A stretch of 15,495 bases of DNA from Panacagrimonas sp. GTDB lineage: Bacteria > Pseudomonadota > Gammaproteobacteria > Nevskiales > Nevskiaceae. Positions 1 through 6,751 of the stretch are shown here, in pieces (positions within the stretch are counted from its first letter, which is position 1; the number at the start of each line of letters is the position of its first letter). The notes below the pieces were generated by a model, which did not search any database, was not told the DNA's origin, and saw only the letters and a list, made by a program, of their open reading frames with translations. The stretch lies in the NCBI GenBank assembly GCA_021773655.1, contig JAJFJX010000180.1, forward strand, positions 1 to 15,495, in the 5' to 3' direction. Position numbers and translations under genes: made by a program.

Positions 1-375
1 CTTGTCTGCGTAGGTGTCGAGCCACTCGACGACCAGACGGATGTTGATGTTGGGCTCGGGCAGCTCGTCGCCTTCGAGCATGCCCCAGCGCTTCATCAGC
101 GCCATCTCGGCGTTCGCGTGCTTCTGCTCCTCGGCGTGGAAGTAGCGGTAGATTTCCGCGAGCGTCTCGTTCGGCGCCTTCCTGGCCATCGCGGCAAAGC
201 CGCGCGCGCCGACATGCTCGATCCACATCAGGTCGGCCATGAAGGCCTTGAGCTTGGGATACAGCTCGGCGTTTTCGGTCACGAGTTCGCGACCGGGCGC
301 GTCCCAGTCGATATCGGCAAGTGCCCATTGGCTGGACTTGATCCTGGCGAGCATTCTGGCTTCATCGAGTTGCAT
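1..375 (-). CDS. Ferritin-like domain protein, C-terminus cut by window edge
   Basis: The visible 125 residues are helical and rich in Glu and His. Residues 50-63 contain the run MWIEHVGARGF (Glu53, His54). Residues 78-93 contain YFHAEEQKHANAEM, with an ExxH motif at Glu83-His86. This resembles the first half of a ferritin/rubrerythrin-type diiron four-helix bundle. The second ligand pair would lie outside the window, so metal binding cannot be confirmed. The ATG at 375 is preceded by GAGGA about seven bases upstream, which supports the start. It lies 31 bases downstream of the dehydrogenase stop and is probably the third gene of the operon that begins at 2208. The substrate is unknown. It may be a helper or oxidase acting with the upstream diiron-like protein, but this is inference from context. 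The ferritin-like assignment is moderately sure; the function is not. Confidence 0.7.
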   Translation of the reverse strand, partial: MQLDEARMLARIKSSQWALADIDWDAPGRELVTENAELYPKLKAFMADLMWIEHVGARGFAAMARKAPNETLAEIYRYFHAEEQKHANAEMALMKRWGMLEGDELPEPNINIRLVVEWLDTYADK

Positions 376-406
376 GAGCTTGTCCTCGAATCAAAAGTAA
401 AAACGT

Positions 407-1234
407 TCAGCCCTGTGCGGACATCAGCCGGTTGAGCACGCCGGCGCCCCGTGCATACAGCGCAGGCGCGAGTCGTTTCATGCGCCAGATGGTGCGTGCG
501 TCGAGCTGTGGCAGTACGTAGAGCTGGTTGCGATCCAGCGCTTCGAGGGTGAGCGTGGCGACGCCCTGCGCCTCGACGCCGGTCCATCTCATGACCTTGT
601 GCGCAAAGCCGGCCCCAGCCCCGTCGATGCGACCGTCTCGCACGATGTTGGTCCTGACGAAGGTCGGGCACAGCGCGGTGATGTGCAGGCCGCTGCCCTG
701 GAACTCCGCCGCCATGGTCTCGGTCAGGGCCAGCACCGCGGACTTGGAGACGTTGTACGGCCCCATGTTCGGCGCCGCGGCGAAGCTGGCAGTGGACCCG
801 ACGTTGATGATGCCGCCGCGGCCATGCGCACGCAGTTTCGGTGCGAACACGTGGCAGCCGTGGATCACGCCCCACAGATTGACGCCGAGCACCCAGTGCC
901 AGTCTTCCATCGAGGTCTCGCCGACCGGCCTGCCACCGGCCCCCACGCCCGCATTGTTGATCACCAGATCGACCGGACCCTCCAGCCAGCGCTCGGCGTC
1001 CGCTGCCAGTGATTCGACCTGGTCGAGTTGCGCCACGTCGGTCTGCACCGCGGTGGCGACCCCGCCACCGGCCTCGATCAGCGCCACGGTTTCCCTGGCG
1101 CCTTGCGGATTGATATCGGAACACACCACACGCCCGCCGCGGCGCGCGAGCTCGAGCGCGAACGCACGGCCGATGCCACTGCCGGCGCCGGTGACGACGG
1201 CAGCCGCGTTGCGGGTGATTTTCTGACTGGCCAT
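407..1234 (-). CDS. Short-chain dehydrogenase/reductase (SDR) family oxidoreductase
   Basis: This is a 275-residue classical SDR, the usual length for the family. It has the nucleotide-binding motif TGAGSGIG (residues 15-22), NNAG (93-96), Asn119, a serine-containing GSTAS segment (146-150) and the catalytic YNVSK (Tyr160, Lys164). Asp40 at the end of the second beta strand suggests a preference for NAD(H), as is usual when an acidic residue sits there. The ATG at 1234 follows a strong AAGGAG Shine-Dalgarno sequence, so the start is secure. The gene lies 74 bases after the PF10118-type gene and 31 bases before the ferritin-like gene, all on the minus strand, so the three are probably co-transcribed. 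The C-terminus is basic and shows no signal peptide. The family is too broad to name a substrate. The FabR-like regulator next door points to an acyl or other lipid-derived alcohol or ketone, but that is inference. Confidence 0.93.
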   Translation of the reverse strand: MASQKITRNAAAVVTGAGSGIGRAFALELARRGGRVVCSDINPQGARETVALIEAGGGVATAVQTDVAQLDQVESLAADAERWLEGPVDLVINNAGVGAGGRPVGETSMEDWHWVLGVNLWGVIHGCHVFAPKLRAHGRGGIINVGSTASFAAAPNMGPYNVSKSAVLALTETMAAEFQGSGLHITALCPTFVRTNIVRDGRIDGAGAGFAHKVMRWTGVEAQGVATLTLEALDRNQLYVLPQLDARTIWRMKRLAPALYARGAGVLNRLMSAQG

Positions 1235-1274
1235 TGCAATCTCCTTGCCGGTGTCCGCAAGAACAGCACGCGAC

Positions 1275-1294
1275 GCCTCTGCCAGCGCAGGGGC
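1275..1294 (-). other. Possible intra-operon hairpin
   Basis: In the 74-base spacer between the PF10118-type gene and the dehydrogenase, the minus strand can fold into a short stem: GCC, one mismatch, CTGC, loop GCTG, GCAG, one mismatch, GGC. There is no T-run after it. It could be an mRNA processing or partial termination element, or chance in GC-rich DNA. Confidence 0.25.
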
Positions 1295-1308
1295 GACGGA
1301 CGGAGGGC

Positions 1309-2208
1309 TCAGGCAGCGGTCTGCAAAGGCGCCTGGCGGCGCGCATACGGCGCGCTGAACTGCTCGATGCCCTCCAGAAACCGACTGTTGTCATCGTCCC
1401 AGGGGTGAAAGTCGGGGCGAAAGTAGTCGAACCAGGGCCGCACCATCCTGCGCAGGAAGCCGATCCGGCCGAAGGCCATGTCGTAGGCGGATTTCCAGCC
1501 CTTGAGATCAGTGAGCCTGCCTTCCTCACGCACGAAATTCAGGTAATGCGGCACCACCATGGACCAGAAGATCGCGGTGGCCAGCACCAGGCCAAAGGCG
1601 CGGATCGCGTAGGCCCTGGGGCCACGGCCCTGGGTGGCTTCCCAGACGTCATAGGCCACGCCCTTGTGCTCGGTCTCTTCGAGTGCGTGCCAGCGCCACA
1701 GCGCGTGATAGCCGGGCTCGGCGTTCTCGGTGACACGCGCATCTGCGAGCAGGCCATTGGCCATGAGCGCGGTCAGATGCTCCAGCGCGATGGTGCTCGA
1801 CAGGCGCATCGACGGAGGGGTGCGCGCCTGGAAGGTGTCCAGCAGCTTCTTGACGCGCCTTTCGAACACCGCCGCCGACGGCAGGCGCTCGATCATGCGT
1901 GCGTTGTATTGGTCGTGTTCGCGGCCATGCATCGCCTCCTGGCCAATGAAGGCGGTGGCGGCCTTCTTCAGCTCGGGATCCTGGATCTGGTCGCGGTAGT
2001 GGCGTACCGCGTCGATGAAGAAGCGCTCGCCGACCGGGATCACCAGCGACATGGCGTTCATCAGATGTGTGAACTGCACACCGCCATTGCCGACCCAGTC
2101 CTGCACGCGGTCGGCGGGCAGGTCGAACCGCAGGTCGCGGCGCGTCGGCATCACGGACTCGGACTTGCGGTTGCGGCTGGCGGGCTTGACGGACTGAAGC
2201 TGGCTCAT
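1309..2208 (-). CDS. PF10118-type 'metal-dependent hydrolase' with a ferritin-like diiron ligand pattern
   Basis: This 299-residue protein resembles the family annotated as predicted metal-dependent hydrolase (COG3687/PF10118). The sequence shows Glu61 (PVGERFF), Glu91-xx-His94 followed by His98 (QEAMHGREH), Glu143 (ALEHLTA) and Glu178-xx-His181 (LEETEHKG). The order E, ExxH, E, ExxH is the classic ligand pattern of ferritin-like diiron oxygenases and desaturases, so the hydrolase name may be misleading. A hydrophobic stretch at about 201-225 suggests membrane contact. The C-terminal part has aromatic residues and a PDFHPWDDD segment. The ATG at 2208 is taken as the start; Met20 is an alternative that would drop a basic, low-complexity leader. 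It is the first gene of a minus-strand operon with a dehydrogenase and a ferritin-like protein, divergent from a FabR-like regulator. The family is fairly sure; a diiron oxidative role is inference. Confidence 0.82.
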   Translation of the reverse strand: MSQLQSVKPASRNRKSESVMPTRRDLRFDLPADRVQDWVGNGGVQFTHLMNAMSLVIPVGERFFIDAVRHYRDQIQDPELKKAATAFIGQEAMHGREHDQYNARMIERLPSAAVFERRVKKLLDTFQARTPPSMRLSSTIALEHLTALMANGLLADARVTENAEPGYHALWRWHALEETEHKGVAYDVWEATQGRGPRAYAIRAFGLVLATAIFWSMVVPHYLNFVREEGRLTDLKGWKSAYDMAFGRIGFLRRMVRPWFDYFRPDFHPWDDDNSRFLEGIEQFSAPYARRQAPLQTAA

Positions 2209-2288
2209 GATGACTCGCTCCTCGGGCAGACGGGACCCGTTGGTGTGTGACGTGGCGTTGTGGCACTCCCGGGGGGGCGCCCCAAAGA

Positions 2289-2317
2289 GGTATACAATCG
2301 TCTACCGGCAATGTAGA
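2289..2317 (-). promoter_or_regulatory. Candidate promoter for the minus-strand operon starting at 2208
   Basis: Read on the minus strand, TCTACA (plus positions 2312-2317, four of six matches to the -35 consensus) is 17 bases from TATACC (2289-2294, four of six matches to the -10 consensus). The GTCTAC half-sites overlap the -35 element and the spacer, so a repressor bound there would block polymerase. The hexamers are only partial matches. Confidence 0.45.
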
Positions 2318-2328
2318 CGAGTGTCTAC
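2299..2328. promoter_or_regulatory. Compound palindromic operator, three alternating GTCTAC half-sites
   Basis: Three copies of a half-site lie in alternating orientation: GTCTAC at 2300-2305, GTAGAC at 2313-2318 and GTCTAC at 2323-2328. The first pair forms CGTCTAC-7-GTAGACG. The second pair forms the 18-base perfect palindrome TGTAGACGAGTGTCTACA at 2312-2329. Operators of about this size and symmetry are typical of FabR/DesT-like TetR regulators, and the gene immediately to the right encodes one. The array sits in the divergent region and overlaps the candidate promoter for the leftward operon. The repeats are plainly visible; the identity of the binding protein is inference. Confidence 0.7.
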
Positions 2329-2361
2329 AAGAACGTCAACACCGTCTGTGCCATTGAACAA

Positions 2362-2374
2362 TGTAAACGTTACA
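2362..2374. promoter_or_regulatory. Short inverted repeat just upstream of the TetR gene
   Basis: TGTAA-ACG-TTACA is a perfect five-base inverted repeat ending 10 bases before the TetR-family start codon. It differs from the GTCTAC half-sites except for the shared TGTA. It could be a second, weaker operator for autoregulation, or chance in a locally AT-rich stretch. Confidence 0.35.
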
Positions 2375-2384
2375 GCACACTGAT

Positions 2385-3113
2385 ATGGCTAGAAATTCAG
2401 GTCCTTCCACATCCCTTCGCAAGGGGCTACACAAGCCGACAAACGGTCGACAGAAGCTCATGGAGGCGGCTCTGGAACTGGCCGCCACCACCCGCAGCCT
2501 GGCCAATCTCGGCCTGCGCGAAGTGGCCCGCCACGCCGGCCTGAATCCCAACACCTTCTATCGTCACTTCAAGGATTTCGACGAGCTCGGCGTGGCCATG
2601 CTCAGGGACCTGGGTACCGAACTGCGCGCCGGCCTGCGCGAACGGCGCATGCATCCGGCCGCCAGGGGTTTCCGGTTGTCGGACATCGGCGATCCGGCCA
2701 CGGGCCTGGACCAGGCCCAGGAGCTGGCGCGCGAATCGGTGGGCCTGGTGCTGGACTTCGTGATGGAGCATCGCGAGGCCTACACCGTCGGCATCCGCGA
2801 GCTGCACGGACCCAGCCCGGTGATGCGCAAGGCCATGCAGGACCTGCTCGAAGGCATCGCCCGGGACATGACCGAGGACCTGCTCGGGGTCCTCAAACTG
2901 CCTGCCATCACGCCGGAGGAGATGATCGAGATTGCACGGGTGATCGTGCGACAGATGGTGTTCTTCTCCATGGACTACCTGGAGCAGCCCGAGCGTCACG
3001 CGCAGATCAAACGCCAGGCCGAACGTTTCATCCTGCTGTTGTTCTGGGGCGCCCTGGCCGCCCGCGCGCCGGAGCTGATCGTGCAGTCCGGACTGCGGTT
3101 TCCCGAACTCTGA
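2385..3113 (+). CDS. TetR-family transcriptional regulator, FabR-like
   Basis: The protein has 242 residues. An N-terminal TetR helix-turn-helix lies at about 23-65, with LGLREVARHAGLNPNTFYRH followed by FKDFDELGVAML. The NTFYRHFKDFDELG part closely resembles FabR, the repressor of unsaturated fatty acid synthesis genes. The rest is an all-helical ligand-binding domain. In FabR and DesT the sensed ligand is acyl-ACP or acyl-CoA; whether that holds here is not visible. The ATG at 2385 has no clear Shine-Dalgarno sequence, but the later in-frame ATG at 2460 would remove the start of the DNA-binding domain, so 2385 is preferred. The gene is divergent from the diiron-like/SDR/ferritin-like operon and shares an operator-rich intergenic region with it, so it most likely represses that operon and perhaps itself. 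Its stop lies seven bases from the convergent acyltransferase stop. Confidence 0.92.
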   Translation: MARNSGPSTSLRKGLHKPTNGRQKLMEAALELAATTRSLANLGLREVARHAGLNPNTFYRHFKDFDELGVAMLRDLGTELRAGLRERRMHPAARGFRLSDIGDPATGLDQAQELARESVGLVLDFVMEHREAYTVGIRELHGPSPVMRKAMQDLLEGIARDMTEDLLGVLKLPAITPEEMIEIARVIVRQMVFFSMDYLEQPERHAQIKRQAERFILLLFWGALAARAPELIVQSGLRFPEL

Positions 3114-3120
3114 GACGCCT

Positions 3121-3993
3121 TCAGCGGCGGCGATACGGACTGCGCCAGCCGGCCGGAAGGCGCCGGAAGCGCTTGTAGCTCCACCAGTACTGGTCGGGCA
3201 GATGGGTCAGGACCGCCTCGATGCCGCGGTTGAGCGCGGTGGGGCCGGTTTCGGGGTCGGCCACGGCAGGGCCCAACGGCACGACATGGAAGCGGAATCC
3301 GCGCCCCCAGCTCAGACGCTCGGCATAGCAGAAGCAGACCGGGGCGCCGGTGCGGGCGGCAAGTTTGCTGACCAGCTCGCTGGTATGCGCGGGGATTCCA
3401 AACAGGGGCGCGAACACGCCCGAGCCCCGCGGCGGGTCCTGATCCGGCAGCACGCCGACCATCTGCGTGTCCCGCAAGGCCTGGAGCAGGGCGCGCACGC
3501 CGCCGCCGGAGGTCGGCACCAGGTGCGCGCCCAGGCGCCGGCGCCCCTCCAGGATCAACCCGTCGATGGCGCCTTTCTGAGGCTTGTAGAGCGAGGTGAT
3601 GCGGCCCTGGGCGGCACAGAACATTCCCGCCAGCTCCCAGGACCCGATGTGCGGGCACAGCATGATCACCCCGCCCTGCGCCACCAGCGCCTGCAAGCGC
3701 GCGACCGCCGATGGGTCGTCCAGCCAGCGGCGCAGGCGGCGCTGTGGTCCGAACCAGATCGCGGGCGCCTCCAGCACCGCCTTGGCCAGATGGATCATCG
3801 ACTGCCGCGCAATGCGTCGGCGCTCGGCCTGGGACAATTCCGGCAGGCACAGCTGCAGGTGACGCAGGGCGATGCGTCGGCGGGTGTTGGGAATCACCGC
3901 CATCAGGCTGCCGATGCCCGCCGCCAGGCCGTGCAACAGCCACAGCGGCAGGGCACCGACCCCGACCAGCAGGGCACGCAGGAGTCGATGCAT
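3121..3993 (-). CDS. LpxL/HtrB-family lipid A late acyltransferase
   Basis: This 290-residue membrane-associated acyltransferase would transfer a fatty acyl chain from acyl-ACP to a lipid A precursor at the inner face of the cytoplasmic membrane. An N-terminal hydrophobic helix (about 5-35) would anchor it. The catalytic HX4E motif is His115-IGSW-Glu120. Other family signatures are PDQDPPRGSGVFAPLFG (183-199) and YWWSYKRFR near the C-terminus (269-277). The length is slightly below the usual value of about 300. The start at 3993 (MHRLLRALL) is chosen because the frame upstream to 4215 reads as non-homologous, Arg/Ser/Pro-rich sequence overlapping dtd. No clear Shine-Dalgarno sequence is seen, so the start is uncertain by a few codons. 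It is convergent with the TetR gene and divergent from dtd. Which late acyltransferase (LpxL or LpxM type) it is cannot be told from sequence alone. Confidence 0.88.
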   Translation of the reverse strand: MHRLLRALLVGVGALPLWLLHGLAAGIGSLMAVIPNTRRRIALRHLQLCLPELSQAERRRIARQSMIHLAKAVLEAPAIWFGPQRRLRRWLDDPSAVARLQALVAQGGVIMLCPHIGSWELAGMFCAAQGRITSLYKPQKGAIDGLILEGRRRLGAHLVPTSGGGVRALLQALRDTQMVGVLPDQDPPRGSGVFAPLFGIPAHTSELVSKLAARTGAPVCFCYAERLSWGRGFRFHVVPLGPAVADPETGPTALNRGIEAVLTHLPDQYWWSYKRFRRLPAGWRSPYRRR

Positions 3994-4117
3994 GCAGCAG
4001 ATTGTTGGCCACGGAGCTCGGCAGTGGAAGCGTCGCGAGGCGCCATCGCCAGCCCTTGACGCCGCCGGTCGCCGAGACCACCGTCTGGCCACACCCGAAA
4101 GATCATCGGAGTTGCGC

Positions 4118-4555
4118 TTGATCGGACTGTTGCAACGCGTGCGCACGGCCCACGTGGATATCGACGGGCAGCGGGTGGCGCAGATCGGCCCTGGGTTGCT
4201 GGTGCTGCTGGGCATGCGCCCGCAGGACGACGAGGCGCGCGGTGCGCGGCTGATCGAGCGGCTGCTGGGTTACCGCGTGTTCGTCGACGACCGGGGGCGC
4301 ATGAACCGCTCGCTTCGCGACACCGACGGCGGCCTGTTGCTGGTGCCGCAATTCACCCTGGCCGCCGACACCCGCGGCGGCAGCCGACCCGGCTTTTCCA
4401 CCGCCGCCCCTGCGCTGATCGCGCAGCGCCTGTTCGAGGCCGCGGTGGCGCACGCCCGCACGCTGCACCCCGACGTGGCCTGTGGCCGGTTCGGGGCCGA
4501 CATGCAGGTCGGCCTGGTCAACGACGGCCCGGTGACATTCTGGCTGGAGAGCTGA
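4118..4555 (+). CDS. dtd: D-aminoacyl-tRNA deacylase
   Basis: Dtd hydrolyses D-amino acids mischarged onto tRNA and acts as a homodimer in the cytoplasm. From the TTG at 4118 the product has 145 residues, the length usual for the bacterial family. The N-terminus (IGLLQRVRTAHVDIDG) matches the family start. The chiral-proofreading region is VPQFTLAADT (76-85) followed by GSRPGF, and the cross-subunit Gly-cisPro motif is in NDGPVT (135-140). TTG is preferred because GGAG lies six bases upstream (4108-4111) and no ATG or GTG is placed where homologs begin. Longer readings would add unrelated sequence overlapping the divergent acyltransferase. It ends 95 bases before hisB, which seems to have its own promoter. 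Confidence 0.93.
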   Translation: MIGLLQRVRTAHVDIDGQRVAQIGPGLLVLLGMRPQDDEARGARLIERLLGYRVFVDDRGRMNRSLRDTDGGLLLVPQFTLAADTRGGSRPGFSTAAPALIAQRLFEAAVAHARTLHPDVACGRFGADMQVGLVNDGPVTFWLES

Positions 4556-4594
4556 ATCGCCCGCACCCCGGGCCGCCGCAAAACTGACCGACGG

Positions 4595-4623
4595 TTCAAA
4601 AGCCGCCGGTGTGGCGCTATCCT
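4595..4623 (+). promoter_or_regulatory. Candidate sigma-70 promoter for the his cluster
   Basis: TTCAAA (4595-4600) and TATCCT (4618-4623) are separated by exactly 17 bases. Each matches the consensus at four of six positions. Transcription would begin near 4630, giving a leader of about 20 bases before hisB. No his leader peptide or attenuator is visible in the 95-base gap after dtd. Confidence 0.45.
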
Positions 4624-4650
4624 TGCCGGCCCCTACGTCCCGCCAGCCCG

Positions 4651-5244
4651 ATGCGCGCCCGCACTGCCAACGTTTCCCGCCAGACGCGAGAGACGACCAT
4701 TCACGTCGAGATCAATCTCGATGGCCGTGGCGCCGCCACCCTGGCCACTGGCCTGCCGTTCCTCGATCACATGCTCGATCAGGTCGCCCGCCACGGTCTG
4801 GTGGACCTGAACCTGCGCGCCGAAGGGGATCTGCACATCGATGCCCACCACACGGTGGAGGACATCGGCATCACTCTGGGCCAGGCTTTCGACCAGGCGA
4901 TCGGCGACAAGAAAGGCATCACCCGTTACGGCCACGCCTATGTGCCGCTGGACGAAGCACTGTCCAGGGTGGTGATCGACCTGTCCGGCCGCCCCGGCCT
5001 GGAATGGTTTGTCGACTTTCCACGCGCCCACATCGGCGAGTTCGATGTCGACCTGTTCCGGGAGTTCTTCCAGGGCTTCGTCAACCACGCCAAGGTCACC
5101 CTGCACGTGGACTGCCTGCGCGGACGCAACGCCCACCACATCGCCGAAACCGTATTCAAGGCCTTCGGCCGTGCCCTGCGCATGGCCGCGGCGCCGGACC
5201 TGCGCATGGGCGACGTGATGCCGTCGACCAAAGGTTCGCTCTGA
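4651..5244 (+). CDS. hisB: Imidazoleglycerol-phosphate dehydratase
   Basis: HisB removes water from imidazole glycerol phosphate to give imidazole acetol phosphate. This is the 197-residue dehydratase-only form, without the histidinol-phosphatase domain of enteric HisB. The two metal-binding signatures are HHTVED (66-71) and HHIAE (162-166), the latter within AHHIAETVFKAFGRAL. An FLDHML motif lies at 37-42. The start at 4651 gives MRARTANVSRQTRET, which aligns with the typical family N-terminus; the in-frame upstream codons from 4609 overlap the promoter. There is no Shine-Dalgarno sequence before the ATG. The stop is 11 bases before hisH. It is the first of five his genes in the same direction. 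Confidence 0.96.
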   Translation: MRARTANVSRQTRETTIHVEINLDGRGAATLATGLPFLDHMLDQVARHGLVDLNLRAEGDLHIDAHHTVEDIGITLGQAFDQAIGDKKGITRYGHAYVPLDEALSRVVIDLSGRPGLEWFVDFPRAHIGEFDVDLFREFFQGFVNHAKVTLHVDCLRGRNAHHIAETVFKAFGRALRMAAAPDLRMGDVMPSTKGSL

Positions 5245-5255
5245 GCATCTGACCC

Positions 5256-5903
5256 ATGGCTGTCATCGGTGTAATCGACTACGGCATGGGCAATCTGCAC
5301 TCCCTGAGCAAGTCCCTGGAGCGGGTGGCCGGCAGCGACCGCATCGAGGTGTCGTTCGACCCCGACAAGCTGGTCAAGTGCGACAAGCTCGTGTTACCCG
5401 GCGTCGGCGGCGTGCTCGGATGCATGAACGAGCTGCGCCGGCTCGAACTCAGCGAGCTGGTGGTCGAGTGCTCGCAGAAGGTGCCGATGCTCGGCATCTG
5501 CCTGGGCATGCAGGTGATGCTGGAGTTTTCGCACGAGAACGATGGCGTGCCGGCGCTGGGCCTGTTTCCGGGCGAGGTGGTGCGCTTTCCGGACCCACCG
5601 CTGGACGTGCCTGCCGAGCAACGCCTGAAAGTGCCGCACATGGGCTGGAACCAGGTTCTCCAGCAAGGTGCGCATCCGGTCTGGAGCGGGGTTCCCGACA
5701 ACAGCTGGTTCTACTTCGTGCACAGCTACCACGCACGCATGGGCAACGCCGCGCACGTCATCGGAACTGCGCAATACCTGCATTCGTTTGCCTGTGCCAT
5801 CGCGCGGGAAAACCTGGTTGCATTCCAGTTCCACCCGGAAAAGAGCCAGGGAGCCGGCCTGCGCCTGCTCGCCAATTTCGTGCAGTGGGACGGCACCGTT
5901 TAG
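5256..5903 (+). CDS. hisH: Imidazole glycerol phosphate synthase, glutaminase subunit
   Basis: HisH hydrolyses glutamine and channels ammonia to HisF for the synthesis of imidazole glycerol phosphate and AICAR. The 215-residue product starts MAVIGVIDYGMGN, typical of the family. The class I amidotransferase triad is Cys82 (GICLGMQ), His193 and Glu195 (FHPEKSQ). An oxyanion-type PGVGG segment is at 48-52. The length is slightly above the usual value of about 200; an insert at about 113-124 (PDPPLDVPAEQR) lies before the KVPHMGWNQV motif. It follows hisB by 11 bases and is probably co-transcribed. A 125-base gap separates it from hisA. Confidence 0.96.
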   Translation: MAVIGVIDYGMGNLHSLSKSLERVAGSDRIEVSFDPDKLVKCDKLVLPGVGGVLGCMNELRRLELSELVVECSQKVPMLGICLGMQVMLEFSHENDGVPALGLFPGEVVRFPDPPLDVPAEQRLKVPHMGWNQVLQQGAHPVWSGVPDNSWFYFVHSYHARMGNAAHVIGTAQYLHSFACAIARENLVAFQFHPEKSQGAGLRLLANFVQWDGTV

Positions 5904-5983
5904 GGCCGCAATTCCCTATTGCCCCTGTGGGTGACTTGAGGCACAGTCGGCCGCACACGGGGCATCACCAACTCACCACTCAA

Positions 5984-6001
5984 CGTCGCGAAACTGCGAC
6001 G
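5984..6001 (+). other. Hairpin in the hisH-hisA spacer
   Basis: CGTCGC-GAAACT-GCGACG forms a six-base perfect stem with a six-base loop in the 125-base spacer (5904-6028), ending 27 bases before hisA. No T-run follows. The rest of the spacer shows no convincing promoter or small gene. The hairpin could affect mRNA stability or be chance. Confidence 0.35.
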
Positions 6002-6028
6002 CAGAACGCTTTCAGCGACCCTCCCGCC

Positions 6029-6751
6029 ATGCTGTTGATCCCAGCCATCGATCTCAAGAACGGCGAATGCGTCCGCCTGCGCCAGGGGCGCATGGACGAC
6101 GTCACCGTGTTTTCCTCCGACCCGGTCGCGGTCGCACGCCGCTGGGCCGACGAGGGCGCCGAACGCCTGCACATCGTCGATCTCGATGGCGCCATCAAGG
6201 GTCAGCCCGTCAATCTCCGGGTGGTCGAGCAGATCGCCGAGGCGGTCGATATCCCGGTCCAGGTCGGCGGCGGCATCCGCGACGAGGAAACCGTGCAACG
6301 TTACCTCGACGCCGGCGTGTCCTACGTCATCATCGGGACCAAGGCCGTCAACACCCCGCACTTCCTGCACGACCTGTGCCTCGAATTTCCGCGCCACATC
6401 ATTGTGGGGCTGGACGCCAAGGACGGCCGTGTCGCCCTCAATGGCTGGGCCAAGCTGACCCACCATGACGTGGTGGAAATGGCCCAGCACTGCGAACGCG
6501 ACGGCGTCGAGGCCATCATCTACACCGACATCGGCCGCGACGGCATGATGGGCGGCTTCAATGCCCCGGCCACGCGCAAGCTCGCCGGGGCGGTCAACAC
6601 CCCGGTGATCGCCAGTGGCGGCGTGTCCTCGCTGGACGACATCCGCCTGCTGCGTGAACTCGAAGACGAAGGCGTCACCGGCGCGGTGATCGGGCGCGCG
6701 CTGTACGAAGGCGGCCTGTCATTCAAGGAATGCCTGAAGGCGGCTTCGTGA
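6029..6751 (+). CDS. hisA: ProFAR isomerase (phosphoribosylformimino-5-aminoimidazole carboxamide ribotide isomerase)
   Basis: HisA carries out the Amadori rearrangement of ProFAR to PRFAR. The 240-residue TIM barrel begins MLLIPAIDLKNGECVRLRQG. The catalytic aspartates are Asp8 (AIDL) and Asp129 (VGLDA). The phosphate-binding half-barrel repeats are visible as QVGGGIR (78-84) and IASGGVSS (194-201), with TDIGRDG (166-172) between them. The frame stays open far upstream through hisH, but the ATG at 6029 matches the family N-terminus exactly. No Shine-Dalgarno sequence is seen (the leader reads CCCTCCCGCC). It is flanked by unusually long spacers of 125 and 145 bases, so its expression may be set separately from hisBH. 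Confidence 0.97.
   Translation: MLLIPAIDLKNGECVRLRQGRMDDVTVFSSDPVAVARRWADEGAERLHIVDLDGAIKGQPVNLRVVEQIAEAVDIPVQVGGGIRDEETVQRYLDAGVSYVIIGTKAVNTPHFLHDLCLEFPRHIIVGLDAKDGRVALNGWAKLTHHDVVEMAQHCERDGVEAIIYTDIGRDGMMGGFNAPATRKLAGAVNTPVIASGGVSSLDDIRLLRELEDEGVTGAVIGRALYEGGLSFKECLKAAS

Noticed and set aside
279..1529. Long minus-strand open frame across the SDR gene
   Set aside because: It is Arg/Gly-rich, out of frame with a well-supported SDR, and only carries shifted echoes of it. High GC keeps such frames open.
1234..2250. Plus-strand open frame of 338 residues opposite the PF10118-type gene
   Set aside because: It is antisense to a well-supported gene and shows no domain or ribosome site.
3202..4059. 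Plus-strand open frame opposite the LpxL-family gene
   Set aside because: It has low-complexity Gln/Arg/Ala composition, no recognisable motif, and lies antisense to a gene with clear catalytic residues.
4056..4061. TTGACG as a -35 element for dtd
   Set aside because: It is a good hexamer, but nothing resembling a -10 lies 16-18 bases downstream.
5378..6028. Extended N-terminus for hisA running back through hisH
   Set aside because: It overlaps hisH in another frame; the ATG at 6029 gives the exact HisA N-terminus and catalytic Asp8.
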